Assembly (NCBI RefSeq): GCF_003385495.1
Contig: NZ_QNUH01000005.1
Location: forward strand, 240,281-304,280
Direction: 5' to 3'
Length of the DNA: 64,000 bases
Origin: Chryseobacterium elymi
Lineage (GTDB): Bacteria > Bacteroidota > Bacteroidia > Flavobacteriales > Weeksellaceae
Positions 9,325 to 19,273 of this stretch are shown here, in pieces. A program made the translations under genes and the position numbers. The notes beneath the pieces were generated by a model that saw only the letters and a list, made by a program, of their open reading frames with translations, did not search any database and was not told the origin of the DNA. Positions within the stretch are counted from its first letter, which is position 1. Each line of letters opens with the position of its first letter.

Positions 9325-10608
9325 ATGCAGGCTCCTAAAAATCATAATATCAGATGGTTTATGCTGTCTTTGGTCTTTCTCGCTACCACAATCAATTATC
9401 TCGACCGTCAGGTAATGGGTTTGCTGAAACCTGTTCTTGAAAAAGAGTTCAGTTGGGACGAAAAAGATTACAGCTACATTGTAATGGCATTCACAACCAC
9501 TTATGCCATCGGATATCTTGCGATGGGAAGATTTATCGATAGGGTAGGAACCAAAATAGGGTATGCCGTTTCGTTGATTGTCTGGAGCCTGGCTTCCATA
9601 GGCCACGGTTTTGTGAAAAGCACCGTTGGATTTATCATTGCGAGAAGTACACTCGGAATCAGTGAGGCAGGAAATTTTCCGGCAGCGATAAAATCTGTGG
9701 CAGAATGGTTTCCGAAAAAAGAAAGAGCCTTGGCAACGGGGATTTTCAATTCAGGAGCTACAGTCGGAGCCATTTTAGCACCGCTTCTCGTTCCGATTAT
9801 TTTAGCACAATACGGCTGGAGAGAAACTTTCATTTGGATTGGGGCTTTAGGTTTATTATGGATTATCCTTTGGTGGAGATTTTATTCAATTCCGGAAAAG
9901 ACTAAAAAATTAAGTCAGGAAGAATTAGAATACATCAAAAGTGATCAGGACGGAAAAACACAGGAGCAGTCCAAAGTTCCGTTGTCCGAAATATTAAAAT
10001 ACAAAGTAACCTGGTCATTTGCCATCGGAAAAATTCTGACCGACCCGATCTGGTATTTCTTTATGTTCTGGCTGCCTGCTTATTTTTCAGATGTATTTAA
10101 AATGGATATGACAAAACCTTCCATTCCGTTGATTATTATCTACAGCGGAACAACGATTGGAAGTATCGGCGGCGGTTATCTTTCCTCATTTTTAATTAAA
10201 AAAGGCTGGGCAATCGGAAGAGCCAGAAGTTTAACAATGCTCTTGTTTGCGTTGATGGTCGTTCCGGTAATGTTTTCAAAATATGTAGACAATATGTGGC
10301 TGATTACCATCATCATTGCTTTTGCCACCGCAGCGCACCAAGGTTGGGGAGCGAACCTTATGACAACTGTCGGCGACAAATTACCCAACAATTATGTAAG
10401 TTCTGTGATTGGATTTGGCGGAATGCTCGGTTCAGCAGCAGGAATTATTTTCCCGCTTTTCATCGGAATTATCTTAGATACCTTCAAGAAATCAGGAAAT
10501 ATCAACGGAGGATACAACATTATATTTTTCATTGCCGGGGTTTCTTACGTTGTGGCTTGGGGAATTATTTGGTTGATCAACAGGAAAAAGACTGAAGTTT
10601 CTATCTGA
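9325..10608 (+). CDS. exuT: MFS hexuronate transporter, ExuT-like (anion:cation symporter family)
   Basis: 427 residues with about 12 predicted membrane segments. The first helix is followed by TINYLDRQVMG, a strong signature of the ACS family that includes ExuT and the glucarate/galactonate carriers. RSTLGISEAGNFPAAIKSVAEWFPKKERALATG is the family's second signature. It starts at the base after the kdgA stop. Location in the glucuronate operon makes D-glucuronate (or aldobiouronate) the likely substrate, imported across the inner membrane with protons. Specificity within ACS carriers cannot be read directly. Confidence 0.9.
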   Translation: MQAPKNHNIRWFMLSLVFLATTINYLDRQVMGLLKPVLEKEFSWDEKDYSYIVMAFTTTYAIGYLAMGRFIDRVGTKIGYAVSLIVWSLASIGHGFVKSTVGFIIARSTLGISEAGNFPAAIKSVAEWFPKKERALATGIFNSGATVGAILAPLLVPIILAQYGWRETFIWIGALGLLWIILWWRFYSIPEKTKKLSQEELEYIKSDQDGKTQEQSKVPLSEILKYKVTWSFAIGKILTDPIWYFFMFWLPAYFSDVFKMDMTKPSIPLIIIYSGTTIGSIGGGYLSSFLIKKGWAIGRARSLTMLLFALMVVPVMFSKYVDNMWLITIIIAFATAAHQGWGANLMTTVGDKLPNNYVSSVIGFGGMLGSAAGIIFPLFIGIILDTFKKSGNINGGYNIIFFIAGVSYVVAWGIIWLINRKKTEVSI

Positions 10609-10630
10609 AATTAATGAAATATAAAAAAGA

Positions 10631-13105
10631 ATGAACGTAAAACATTGCATATTGACCATCTGTATTTTCATTAGCGGATTCTCCCCTGCACAAAAAGGAG
10701 GGAAACACAAGCTTTGGTATGACAAGCCCGCCAAACTGTGGGAGGAAGCATTACCTGTTGGAAACGGAAGATTGGCGGCAATGGTTTTCGGAGATCCTTT
10801 TAAAGAAAAACTGCAGCTGAATGAAGGCACATTCTGGTCGGGTGGTCCTTCCCGAAACGACAATCCTGATGGTCCCAAAGTGTTGGACTCAATCCGGTAT
10901 TATTTATTTAACGGAAATTACAAAAGAGCCGAAATCCTTTCCAATAAAGGTTTGACAGCAAAAACACTTCACGGTTCGGCGTTTCAGAATATCGGAGATT
11001 TGAATCTTGATTTTAATAATCTCAGCGATGTTAAAGATTATTATCGTGAACTTGATATTGAAAAAGCAATAACAACGACCACGTTTTCCTCCAACGGAAT
11101 TCATTATAAAAGAGAAGTTTTCGCTTCAATTCCTGATCAGGTAATTGTGATAAAACTAAGTTCAGACAAAAAAAATGCACTGAATTTCAATGCCGGATTC
11201 AACAGCGAACTGAAAAAAAGTACGAAGGCCATTGATGCCAATACCTTGCAGATGGATGGACTTTCTTCCACATTAGACGGTGTTCAGGGGCAGGTTAAAT
11301 TCAATGCACTGGCGAAATTTATTACTAAAGGTGGAAAAACTTCTGTTTCAGGCGATGGAATTTCGGTTGTCAATGCAGATGAAGTAATGATTCTGATTTC
11401 AATCGCCACCAATTTCACAGACTACAAAACTTTGAATACTGACGAGGTTTCAAAAAGCAAAAAATACATTTCACAATCAGAAAATAAAAATTTCAATACC
11501 TTATTTAAAAATCATCTCAACGCCTACCAGAACTATTTTAAAAGGGTAGATTTCAATCTTGGAACTTCTCCTGCTTCACAATTTCCTACGGATTTGCGTG
11601 TTAAAAACTTTGCCACCAGTTACGATCCTGAACTTGTTTCATTATATTATCAATTTGGGCGTTATCTCCTGATTTCCTCATCGCAACCGGGCGGTCAGCC
11701 AGCTAATCTTCAGGGGATTTGGAATAACTCCAACAAACCGGCGTGGGACAGCAAATACACCATCAACATCAATACGGAAATGAATTACTGGCCTGCGGAA
11801 AAAACCAATCTGCCGGAAATGCACGAGCCATTGATTCAGATGATAAAAGATTTGAGCGTAACCGGAGCAGAAACAGCCAAAGTGATGTACAAAAGCCGTG
11901 GTTGGGTAGCGCATCACAACACTGATATCTGGAGAATTACAGGCGTTGTAGACTTTGCCAACGCCGGACAATGGCCAATGGGAAGCGCCTGGCTTTCGCA
12001 ACATCTTTGGGAAAAATATCTGTACAGCGGAGACAAAAATTATCTCAAATCCATCTATCCGGTTCTGAAATCTGCAACACAGTTCTATGAAGATTTCCTG
12101 ATTGAAGAACCTACCCACAAATGGCTGGTCGTAACTCCGTCTATGTCTCCCGAAAATATTCCGCAGGGAAACAAGGGAAGCGCTTTGGCATCAGGAAATA
12201 CGATGGATAACCAGCTGATGTTTGACCTGTTCAGCAAGACAAAAAAAGTAGCACAAATCTTAAATGTAGATTCAGATAAAATTCCGGTTTGGAACAATAT
12301 CATTTCCAAATTGCCACCGATGAAAATCGGACGATACGGACAGTTGCAGGAATGGATGGAAGACTGGGACAACCCGAAAGACAATCACAGACACGTTTCT
12401 CATTTATACGGATTGTTTCCAAGTAATCAAATCAATCCTGTCACAACACCAGAACTTTTTGATGCCTCAAAAACAGTTTTGCTACACCGTGGTGATGTTT
12501 CAACAGGCTGGTCGATGGGCTGGAAAATCAATCTTTGGGCAAAATTACTGGACGGAAACCACGCCAATAAATTAATAAAAGACCAGTTAACTTTAGTAGA
12601 AAAAGACGGTCGGAGCAAAGAAGGAGGCACTTATCCGAATTTGTTTGATGCGCATCCGCCGTTTCAGATTGATGGAAATTTCGGCTGTACTTCCGGAATT
12701 ACCGAAATGCTTTTGCAGACACAAAACGGAAGCATAGACATTTTACCGGCACTTCCCGAGGAATGGAAAACCGGAAATATTTCCGGACTGAAAACGTATG
12801 GCGGTTTCGTGGTCAGCATCGTTTGGAAAGACCATCAGGCGACCGAGGTTATCATCAAATCAAATCTGGGCGAGAATTGCCGAATCAGCACACCCAATGA
12901 AGTTGAACTGAAAGGCAAAAATATTTTAAAACCCGCATCTGGGAAAAATGAAAATCCCTATTTTGAAATTCCGGCCATTAAGAAACCTTTGATATCGCCA
13001 GAAGCTCAATTAAACCCGTCGAAAACGGAAAAAAGATTCACTTATGATTTTCCGACAGAAGCAGGAAAAACTTACATTTTAAAAATAAGAAAATCACATC
13101 AATAG
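10631..13105 (+). CDS. GH95 exo-glycosidase (alpha-L-fucosidase or alpha-L-galactosidase)
   Basis: 824 residues with a signal peptide ending near FSPAQ, so periplasmic or surface. N-terminal beta-sandwich opens with the GH95 hallmark WYDKPAKLWEEALPVGNGRL. The (alpha/alpha)6 barrel carries NTEMNYWPAEKTNL, the probable acid Glu508 (SPENIP) and the base-activating Asp681 (FQIDGNFG), matching the Glu/Asp/Asn machinery of characterised GH95 fucosidases. Xylan loci of Bacteroides ovatus contain a GH95 reported as an alpha-L-galactosidase (from memory), and the glucuronoxylan context favours that or a related capping-sugar role here. Starts 22 bases after exuT, possibly same transcript. Confidence 0.9.
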   Translation: MNVKHCILTICIFISGFSPAQKGGKHKLWYDKPAKLWEEALPVGNGRLAAMVFGDPFKEKLQLNEGTFWSGGPSRNDNPDGPKVLDSIRYYLFNGNYKRAEILSNKGLTAKTLHGSAFQNIGDLNLDFNNLSDVKDYYRELDIEKAITTTTFSSNGIHYKREVFASIPDQVIVIKLSSDKKNALNFNAGFNSELKKSTKAIDANTLQMDGLSSTLDGVQGQVKFNALAKFITKGGKTSVSGDGISVVNADEVMILISIATNFTDYKTLNTDEVSKSKKYISQSENKNFNTLFKNHLNAYQNYFKRVDFNLGTSPASQFPTDLRVKNFATSYDPELVSLYYQFGRYLLISSSQPGGQPANLQGIWNNSNKPAWDSKYTININTEMNYWPAEKTNLPEMHEPLIQMIKDLSVTGAETAKVMYKSRGWVAHHNTDIWRITGVVDFANAGQWPMGSAWLSQHLWEKYLYSGDKNYLKSIYPVLKSATQFYEDFLIEEPTHKWLVVTPSMSPENIPQGNKGSALASGNTMDNQLMFDLFSKTKKVAQILNVDSDKIPVWNNIISKLPPMKIGRYGQLQEWMEDWDNPKDNHRHVSHLYGLFPSNQINPVTTPELFDASKTVLLHRGDVSTGWSMGWKINLWAKLLDGNHANKLIKDQLTLVEKDGRSKEGGTYPNLFDAHPPFQIDGNFGCTSGITEMLLQTQNGSIDILPALPEEWKTGNISGLKTYGGFVVSIVWKDHQATEVIIKSNLGENCRISTPNEVELKGKNILKPASGKNENPYFEIPAIKKPLISPEAQLNPSKTEKRFTYDFPTEAGKTYILKIRKSHQ

Positions 13106-13106
13106 G

Positions 13107-13164
13107 AATGGGCTTTAGCCCATTTACAAAATAGAATGATATAAAAATTGGCTTTAGCCAAAAT
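13107..13164 (+). repeat. Two tandem GGCTTTAGCC-type hairpins (family R5)
   Basis: AATGGGC-ttta-GCCCATT at 13107-13124 is followed by a second hairpin around GGCTTTAGCC at about 13150. Related pairs are at 14946-14998 and 53087-53158, each in the gap upstream of a glycan-active enzyme gene. Confidence 0.75.
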
Positions 13165-13217
13165 TTAACAAAGAAGTAATAATTAAATTAAATAACAATC
13201 ACATAAAAAGAAAAATA

Positions 13218-14936
13218 ATGAACCAGAAAACAATGAATTCGATATTTTTAAAAAAGAAAACAGCGTTGATGGCTACTGTTGCCCTATTATCTTTTGTCAA
13301 CGTTTCCGCACAGACTTTTTCAGACTTTTCCTATCGTGGAAATGATAAAATATACACAAACAATCCACTGAAAGAGAACGAATTTTATTCGCCAATTCTT
13401 CAGGGATGTTATCCGGATCCGAGTATTACCAGAAAAGGAGACGATTATTATCTTGTAAATTCTTCATTTTCAATGTTTCCGGGTGTTCCGATTTTTACGT
13501 CTAAAGATTTGGTTAACTGGAAACAAGTTGGTCACGTTCTGGACAGACCTTCTCAGCTTAAAGTAGAAAAAGGCGGTGTTTCTCAGGGAATCTACGCTCC
13601 GGATATCAAATACAACAAATTCAACGACACTTTTTATATGATTACCACACAGATTGCTGGTGGAATCGGGAATATGGTCGTAAAAACAAAAGACCCTGCA
13701 AAAGGCTGGAGTGAAGTGCAAAAACTGAATTTTGATGGAATTGATCCTGCAATTTTCTTTGATGATGACGGTAAAGCATACATCGTTCACAATGATGCAC
13801 CACCAAAAGGAACAGAATTGTACAATGGTCACCGTGTCATCAAAATCTGGGATTACGATTTGGAAAAAGACCAGGTTGTGGCAGGTTCAGACAAAATTAT
13901 AGTGAATGGAGGAGTCGATCTTTCTCAAAAACCAATCTGGATAGAAGGTCCGCACATTTACAAAAAGAACGGAAAGTATTATCTGATGTGTGCAGAAGGC
14001 GGAACTGGCGGTAATCACAGCGAAGTAATCTTTATGGCTGATTCTCCAAAAGGTCCGTTTGTTCCTGCTCAGAATAATCCTATTTTAACGCAAAGATATT
14101 TCCCGAAAGACAGAAAAGATAAAGTAGATTGGGCTGGTCACGCCGATTTGGTTGAAACTCCTGATGGAAAATATTTCGGAGTATTTCTGGCGATTCGTCC
14201 AAACGAAAAAGGACGTGTGAATCACGGAAGAGAAACTTTCATTCTTCCCGTAGACTGGAGTGGAAAGTACCCTGTTTTTGAAAACGGACTGGTTCCGATG
14301 AAGCCAAAATTAAAATTACCGGAAGGCGTAAAAAATCAGACCGGACAAAACGGATTTTTCCCGAACGGAAACTTCACGTACAACGATAAACTGATAGATA
14401 AAAATCTTGATTTCCGATGGATTGCGATGCGTGGACCTCGTGAAAACTTCATCACGGCTACGAAAAATGGCGTAAAAGTGAATCCAATGGAAACGAATAT
14501 CAAAGCTTTGGCTCCGGTTTCTGCATTATTCCACAGACTACAGCACGAAGATTTTGAAACTTCCGTAACGCTTGATTATAAACCAAAATCTGAAAAAGAA
14601 TTAGCCGGAATTACTTGTTACCAAAGCGAACGATTCAATTACGTTTTCGGGATTACAAAAAAGGATAAAGATTTCTACATCGTTTTGGAAAGAACCGAAA
14701 AAGGAGAATCGAAACTGATTGCCAGTGAAAAAATTTCACTTTCAAAAACCATCAAATTGCAGGTAGTTGGTGAAAAAGATGAGCATCAATTTAATTATTC
14801 TCTGGATGGCAAAAACTTCAAAAACCTTGGAGGTCCGGTTTCCGGGGACATTCTTTCTACCGATGTTGCAGGAGGTTTCACAGGAAGTTTGATTGGTTTG
14901 TACAGCACGTTGTCTAACGATATTGTGCCGAATTAA
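13218..14936 (+). CDS. GH43 beta-xylosidase/alpha-L-arabinofuranosidase with C-terminal beta-sandwich
   Basis: 572 residues, signal peptide ending FVNVSAQ (about residue 32). The five-bladed propeller has the three GH43 acids: base Asp67 in YPDPSITR, pKa-modulating Asp176 in GIDPAIFFDDDG, and acid Glu243 in WIEGPHIYKK. After about residue 380 a second beta-sandwich (the C-terminal domain typical of GH43 xylosidase-type enzymes) runs to the end. It would trim xylose or arabinose from xylan oligomers in the periplasm. An in-frame Met six residues in is an alternative start. Upstream 112 bases hold only repeats. Confidence 0.92.
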   Translation: MNQKTMNSIFLKKKTALMATVALLSFVNVSAQTFSDFSYRGNDKIYTNNPLKENEFYSPILQGCYPDPSITRKGDDYYLVNSSFSMFPGVPIFTSKDLVNWKQVGHVLDRPSQLKVEKGGVSQGIYAPDIKYNKFNDTFYMITTQIAGGIGNMVVKTKDPAKGWSEVQKLNFDGIDPAIFFDDDGKAYIVHNDAPPKGTELYNGHRVIKIWDYDLEKDQVVAGSDKIIVNGGVDLSQKPIWIEGPHIYKKNGKYYLMCAEGGTGGNHSEVIFMADSPKGPFVPAQNNPILTQRYFPKDRKDKVDWAGHADLVETPDGKYFGVFLAIRPNEKGRVNHGRETFILPVDWSGKYPVFENGLVPMKPKLKLPEGVKNQTGQNGFFPNGNFTYNDKLIDKNLDFRWIAMRGPRENFITATKNGVKVNPMETNIKALAPVSALFHRLQHEDFETSVTLDYKPKSEKELAGITCYQSERFNYVFGITKKDKDFYIVLERTEKGESKLIASEKISLSKTIKLQVVGEKDEHQFNYSLDGKNFKNLGGPVSGDILSTDVAGGFTGSLIGLYSTLSNDIVPN

Positions 14937-14945
14937 ATCAATAAA

Positions 14946-15092
14946 AACGGGCTTTAGCCCGTTCGATAAAAGGAAAACCAAATGGGCTTTAGCCAAAACC
15001 TAATAGAAAATGTAGACTTCGACAGGCTCAGCCTGACATATTTGAAATAAGACAGTTAGTATTAGCAGTGTCACACTGAGCTTGTCGAAGTG
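14946..15092. repeat. R5 hairpins plus a long imperfect inverted repeat between two GH43 genes
   Basis: AACGGGC-ttta-GCCCGTT (14946-14963) and a second GGCTTTAGCC hairpin (about 14985-14998) are followed by 15016-15038 and 15069-15092. These last two are roughly 23-base imperfect complements built on CTTCGACAGGCTCAG and CTGAGCTTGTCGAAG. The gap contains no gene. A T-rich run after 15092 could make the last hairpin a terminator. Confidence 0.7.
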
Positions 15093-15149
15093 TTTTTCTT
15101 TTAAAATTGGATTAAAGAATTAAAATCAACCAACCAAAATAGTAAAGTT

Positions 15150-16769
15150 TTGAAAATTAAAAAATCGTTTTATATAGTTTCTTTTTTAGGGTTTATCGGG
15201 CTGAATCTCCTTTCGGCCCAGGTAAATCCTGCTCAGAAACAGCAGACGACGGCATTTACTAACCCTATCATTTGGGCAGATGTACCGGATTTGTCAGTCA
15301 CCAGAAATGGCGATGATTTTTATCTGATAAGCACCACAATGCACCTGATGCCGGGAGCTCCGGTAATGCATTCCAAAGATCTGGTGCATTGGGAAATGTC
15401 AAGTTATGTTTTCAATACACTGAATGATAATTCCAAATATGATTTGCTTAATGGAACAGTTTACGGTCGCGGACAATGGGCATCTTCTATCCGCTATCAC
15501 AAAGGGAAATATTACGTTTTGTTTTCTCCGAATGACGAGCCTTTCAAATCCTATTTCTATGTAACGGATAATCCAGAAAAAGGAAACTGGAAACTGATTA
15601 CCAGAACGAGACATTTTCACGATGCTTCCTTACTTTTTGATGATGACGACAGGGTTTATGTTTTCACTTCCAATAAAGTTTTTGAATTAAGTTCCGATTT
15701 TAAAGAAGTCATCGGAAATCCTGAAGGAACTGTAGTTTTTGAAAAAGATTCTTCGGAAACCGGACTTTTGGAAGGCAATCAGATCATTAAAAGAAACGGA
15801 AAATATTATATGATGATGATTTCCTGGCCAAGAGGTGGAAAACGCCGTCAGGAAGTCTACAGAGCTGATAAAGTGACCGGACCTTACGAAAAGAAAATCA
15901 TTTTGGAAGACAATTTCCTCGGATTTTCTTATGCAGGACAAGGTGCTTTGATTGATGATAAAAATGGTAACTGGTATTCTTTGATTTTTCAGGATAGAGG
16001 AGGCGTTGGAAGAGTTCCGATTCTGATTCCTGTACAATGGGAAAATGACTGGCCGGTTTTGGGAGATAATGGCAAGATTCCTTTAAATGGCGAGGTTCCG
16101 CTTCCTCCGTTTAAACCCAAAAATAATATCGTAGAAAGTGATGAATTTTCAGATAAAAAACTAAAAATCCAATGGCAATGGAACCATAATCCTGTGAATG
16201 AAGCCTGGTCTTTATCCGACAGAAAAGGATTTATGAGACTGAAAACCAATAGAATTGTTGATAATATTTATTTGGCTCCAAATACATTGACGCAAAGAAT
16301 GACCGGTCCGAAATCAAGTGCCGTTGTTGCCTTAGATTTGAAAGGAATGAAAGACGGTGATGTTGCAGGTTTGAGTGCTTTCAACGGAGATTCGGGGATT
16401 TTGTCTGTGGTAAAAGAAGGCAATCAGAAATTTTTGACTTTTTCTACCAATGAAGTCAGTTTAGATAATAAAACAAAAGCTATTCTTGATGTTAAAAAAG
16501 AAGAAAAGAAGCGAATCCCTTTAACTTCGGATAAGATTTATCTTCGTATTGAAGCTGATTTTAACCTTGGAAAAGACCTGGCAGATTTTTCTTACAGCAC
16601 CGACCAGAAAAACTGGACAGTTATGGAAAAAGGCTATAAAATGATTTTCGATTACAGAAGATTATTTATGGGTTCAAAATTTGCGATTTTCAATTATGCC
16701 ACAAAAAGTACAGGAGGGTTTGTAGATGTTGATTTTTTCCGAATAACGGATTCTTCAACCATAAAATAA
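15150..16769 (+). CDS. GH43 beta-xylosidase-like enzyme, two-domain
   Basis: 539 residues starting with TTG; no nearby ATG would preserve the signal peptide, which ends at LLSAQ (about residue 24). Catalytic acids: Asp47 in DVPDLSV, Asp158 in HDASLLFDDD and Glu208 in LLEGNQI. A C-terminal beta-sandwich follows from about residue 330. The divergent WADVPDLSV start and SPN/SWP segments place it in a GH43 branch annotated as xylan beta-1,4-xylosidase. It differs from the GH43 upstream in subfamily, so the two probably act on different linkages or decorations. Confidence 0.9.
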   Translation: MKIKKSFYIVSFLGFIGLNLLSAQVNPAQKQQTTAFTNPIIWADVPDLSVTRNGDDFYLISTTMHLMPGAPVMHSKDLVHWEMSSYVFNTLNDNSKYDLLNGTVYGRGQWASSIRYHKGKYYVLFSPNDEPFKSYFYVTDNPEKGNWKLITRTRHFHDASLLFDDDDRVYVFTSNKVFELSSDFKEVIGNPEGTVVFEKDSSETGLLEGNQIIKRNGKYYMMMISWPRGGKRRQEVYRADKVTGPYEKKIILEDNFLGFSYAGQGALIDDKNGNWYSLIFQDRGGVGRVPILIPVQWENDWPVLGDNGKIPLNGEVPLPPFKPKNNIVESDEFSDKKLKIQWQWNHNPVNEAWSLSDRKGFMRLKTNRIVDNIYLAPNTLTQRMTGPKSSAVVALDLKGMKDGDVAGLSAFNGDSGILSVVKEGNQKFLTFSTNEVSLDNKTKAILDVKKEEKKRIPLTSDKIYLRIEADFNLGKDLADFSYSTDQKNWTVMEKGYKMIFDYRRLFMGSKFAIFNYATKSTGGFVDVDFFRITDSSTIK

Positions 16770-16840
16770 AACTTTTAGATTAATAATAAAAGAAAGAAAA
16801 AATTAGTTCCGTTGGATATTATTTTTTTATCCCAATCAAT

Positions 16841-16859
16841 AAGTGTAAAAAATACAAAT
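16841..16859 (+). promoter_or_regulatory. Predicted AraR operator upstream of the CE1-GH43-GH43-GH97 operon
   Basis: AAGTGTA-AAAAA-TACAAAT, the same spacing as sites at 28334, 33246 and 44134. The left arm is identical and the core is TGTA-N5-TACA. It lies 96 bases before the CE1 start. No good TAnnTTTG element is visible at the spacing seen for the araB site, so the promoter itself is unassigned. Confidence 0.5.
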
Positions 16860-16949
16860 AAAAAATTTATGAAATCGCCATTATTTAGGACACGTAAAAT
16901 ACTAATGAAAATGTTGCGATTGCATATGACTTTAAAAAACAATATATAA

Positions 16950-17834
<885 letters not shown>

Positions 17835-17858
17835 AGAACTAATCTAAAATCAAAAGTT

Positions 17859-19247
17859 ATGAAGGAAAAGATTTTAAAGTACAGTCTGAATATCGGATTA
17901 CTGGTAACAGGATTATCGCTGTCTGCTCAAAATCCCATCATTCAGACCAAATTCACGGCCGATCCTGCACCATTGGTTTACAAGGACACCGTTTTTCTTT
18001 ACACCAGTCACGACGAAGATGATGCTTTCGGATTTAAAATGAAAGACTGGCTGTTGTACACTTCAACCGATATGGTCAACTGGACCGACCACGGTGTTGT
18101 AGCTTCATTAAAGGATTTCAAATGGACAGACCCTGAAAATGGAGCGTGGGCACCTCAGGTTATCGAAAGAAACGGCAAGTTTTATATGTATTGCCCGATG
18201 CCCGGACAAAGAGGAATCGGCGTTTTGGTGGCAGACAGTCCGTATGGTCCTTTCAAAGACCCTATCGGAAAACCGCTTGTGAAAAATTCAAGTGATGATA
18301 TTGATCCGACTGTTCTGATTGATGATGACGGACAGGCTTATCTGTACTGGGGAAATCCAAACTTATGGTACGTGAAGCTGAATGAAGATATGATTTCTGT
18401 TGATGGACCAATTGTAAAAGACTCATCAATTGCTAAAGTCAAAGGTTCTCCCGACCCATTCCATTATCAGGAAGGTCCGTGGGCTTGGAAACGAAACGGG
18501 AATTATTATATGGCTTATGCCTCAACCTGTTGTCCTGAAGGAATTGGTTACGCAATGGGCAAATCGGCGACCGGTCCGTGGGAATTCAAGGGAATGATTA
18601 TGGACAGCGACAAACGTTCCAACGGAAATCATCCCGGAATCATCGATTACAAAGGTAAATCTTATGTTTTCGGGTTCAATTACAATCTGGGAAAACAAAC
18701 AATAAGTAAACATTACGAACGCCGTTCCATCTGTGTGAGCGAAATGATTTACAATACAGATGGTACGATTCAAAAATTACCTTTTTGGAATCCTGAAGGT
18801 GTAAAAAGAATAGCAACACTGAATCCATATGAAAAAGTTGAAGCGGAAACTATCGCCTATAGTGAAGGTTTAAAAACAGAAAAAATGACCGAATGGGAAA
18901 GAAACAATCCTTATGACACCGGCAAAAAAATTACTGACCGTCTCGTAGTTTCATCTGTCAACAATGGAGACTACATAAAAGTTCAGGGCGTTGATTTTTC
19001 CAAAGGAACCAAATTCCTGGAAGTATCGGTTGCATCAATGAATGGCGGAACTATAGAAATCCATACCGATGCGGTGAACGGACCAATATTAAGAACTGTT
19101 CAGGTAACCGGAAAAGCGGAAGGCGACATTTTTAAAACTATAAAATCCCCAATGAAAAATATAAAAGGTGTTCACGATTTGTATTTCGTATTCAAAGGAA
19201 GCAAAGACCTTTTCTACTTTGATTGGTGGAAATTCAGTGCAAATTAA
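17859..19247 (+). CDS. GH43 enzyme with C-terminal CBM6-like domain (paralogue 1)
   Basis: 462 residues; signal peptide ends LSLSAQ. GH43 acids: Asp35 (FTADPAP), Asp149 (DIDPTV) and Glu205 (QEGPW). After about residue 325 a carbohydrate-binding module 6 follows, recognisable from VEAETIAYSEG, NNGDYIKVQGVDFSKG and the terminal GVHDLYFVFKG. GH43-CBM6 enzymes of xylan loci are arabinofuranosidases or xylosidases. The next gene is a clear paralogue with the same architecture, so this pair arose by tandem duplication and divergence. Confidence 0.92.
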   Translation: MKEKILKYSLNIGLLVTGLSLSAQNPIIQTKFTADPAPLVYKDTVFLYTSHDEDDAFGFKMKDWLLYTSTDMVNWTDHGVVASLKDFKWTDPENGAWAPQVIERNGKFYMYCPMPGQRGIGVLVADSPYGPFKDPIGKPLVKNSSDDIDPTVLIDDDGQAYLYWGNPNLWYVKLNEDMISVDGPIVKDSSIAKVKGSPDPFHYQEGPWAWKRNGNYYMAYASTCCPEGIGYAMGKSATGPWEFKGMIMDSDKRSNGNHPGIIDYKGKSYVFGFNYNLGKQTISKHYERRSICVSEMIYNTDGTIQKLPFWNPEGVKRIATLNPYEKVEAETIAYSEGLKTEKMTEWERNNPYDTGKKITDRLVVSSVNNGDYIKVQGVDFSKGTKFLEVSVASMNGGTIEIHTDAVNGPILRTVQVTGKAEGDIFKTIKSPMKNIKGVHDLYFVFKGSKDLFYFDWWKFSAN

Positions 19248-19273
19248 AATCAAATTTTTAAAGCCGAATTGCT

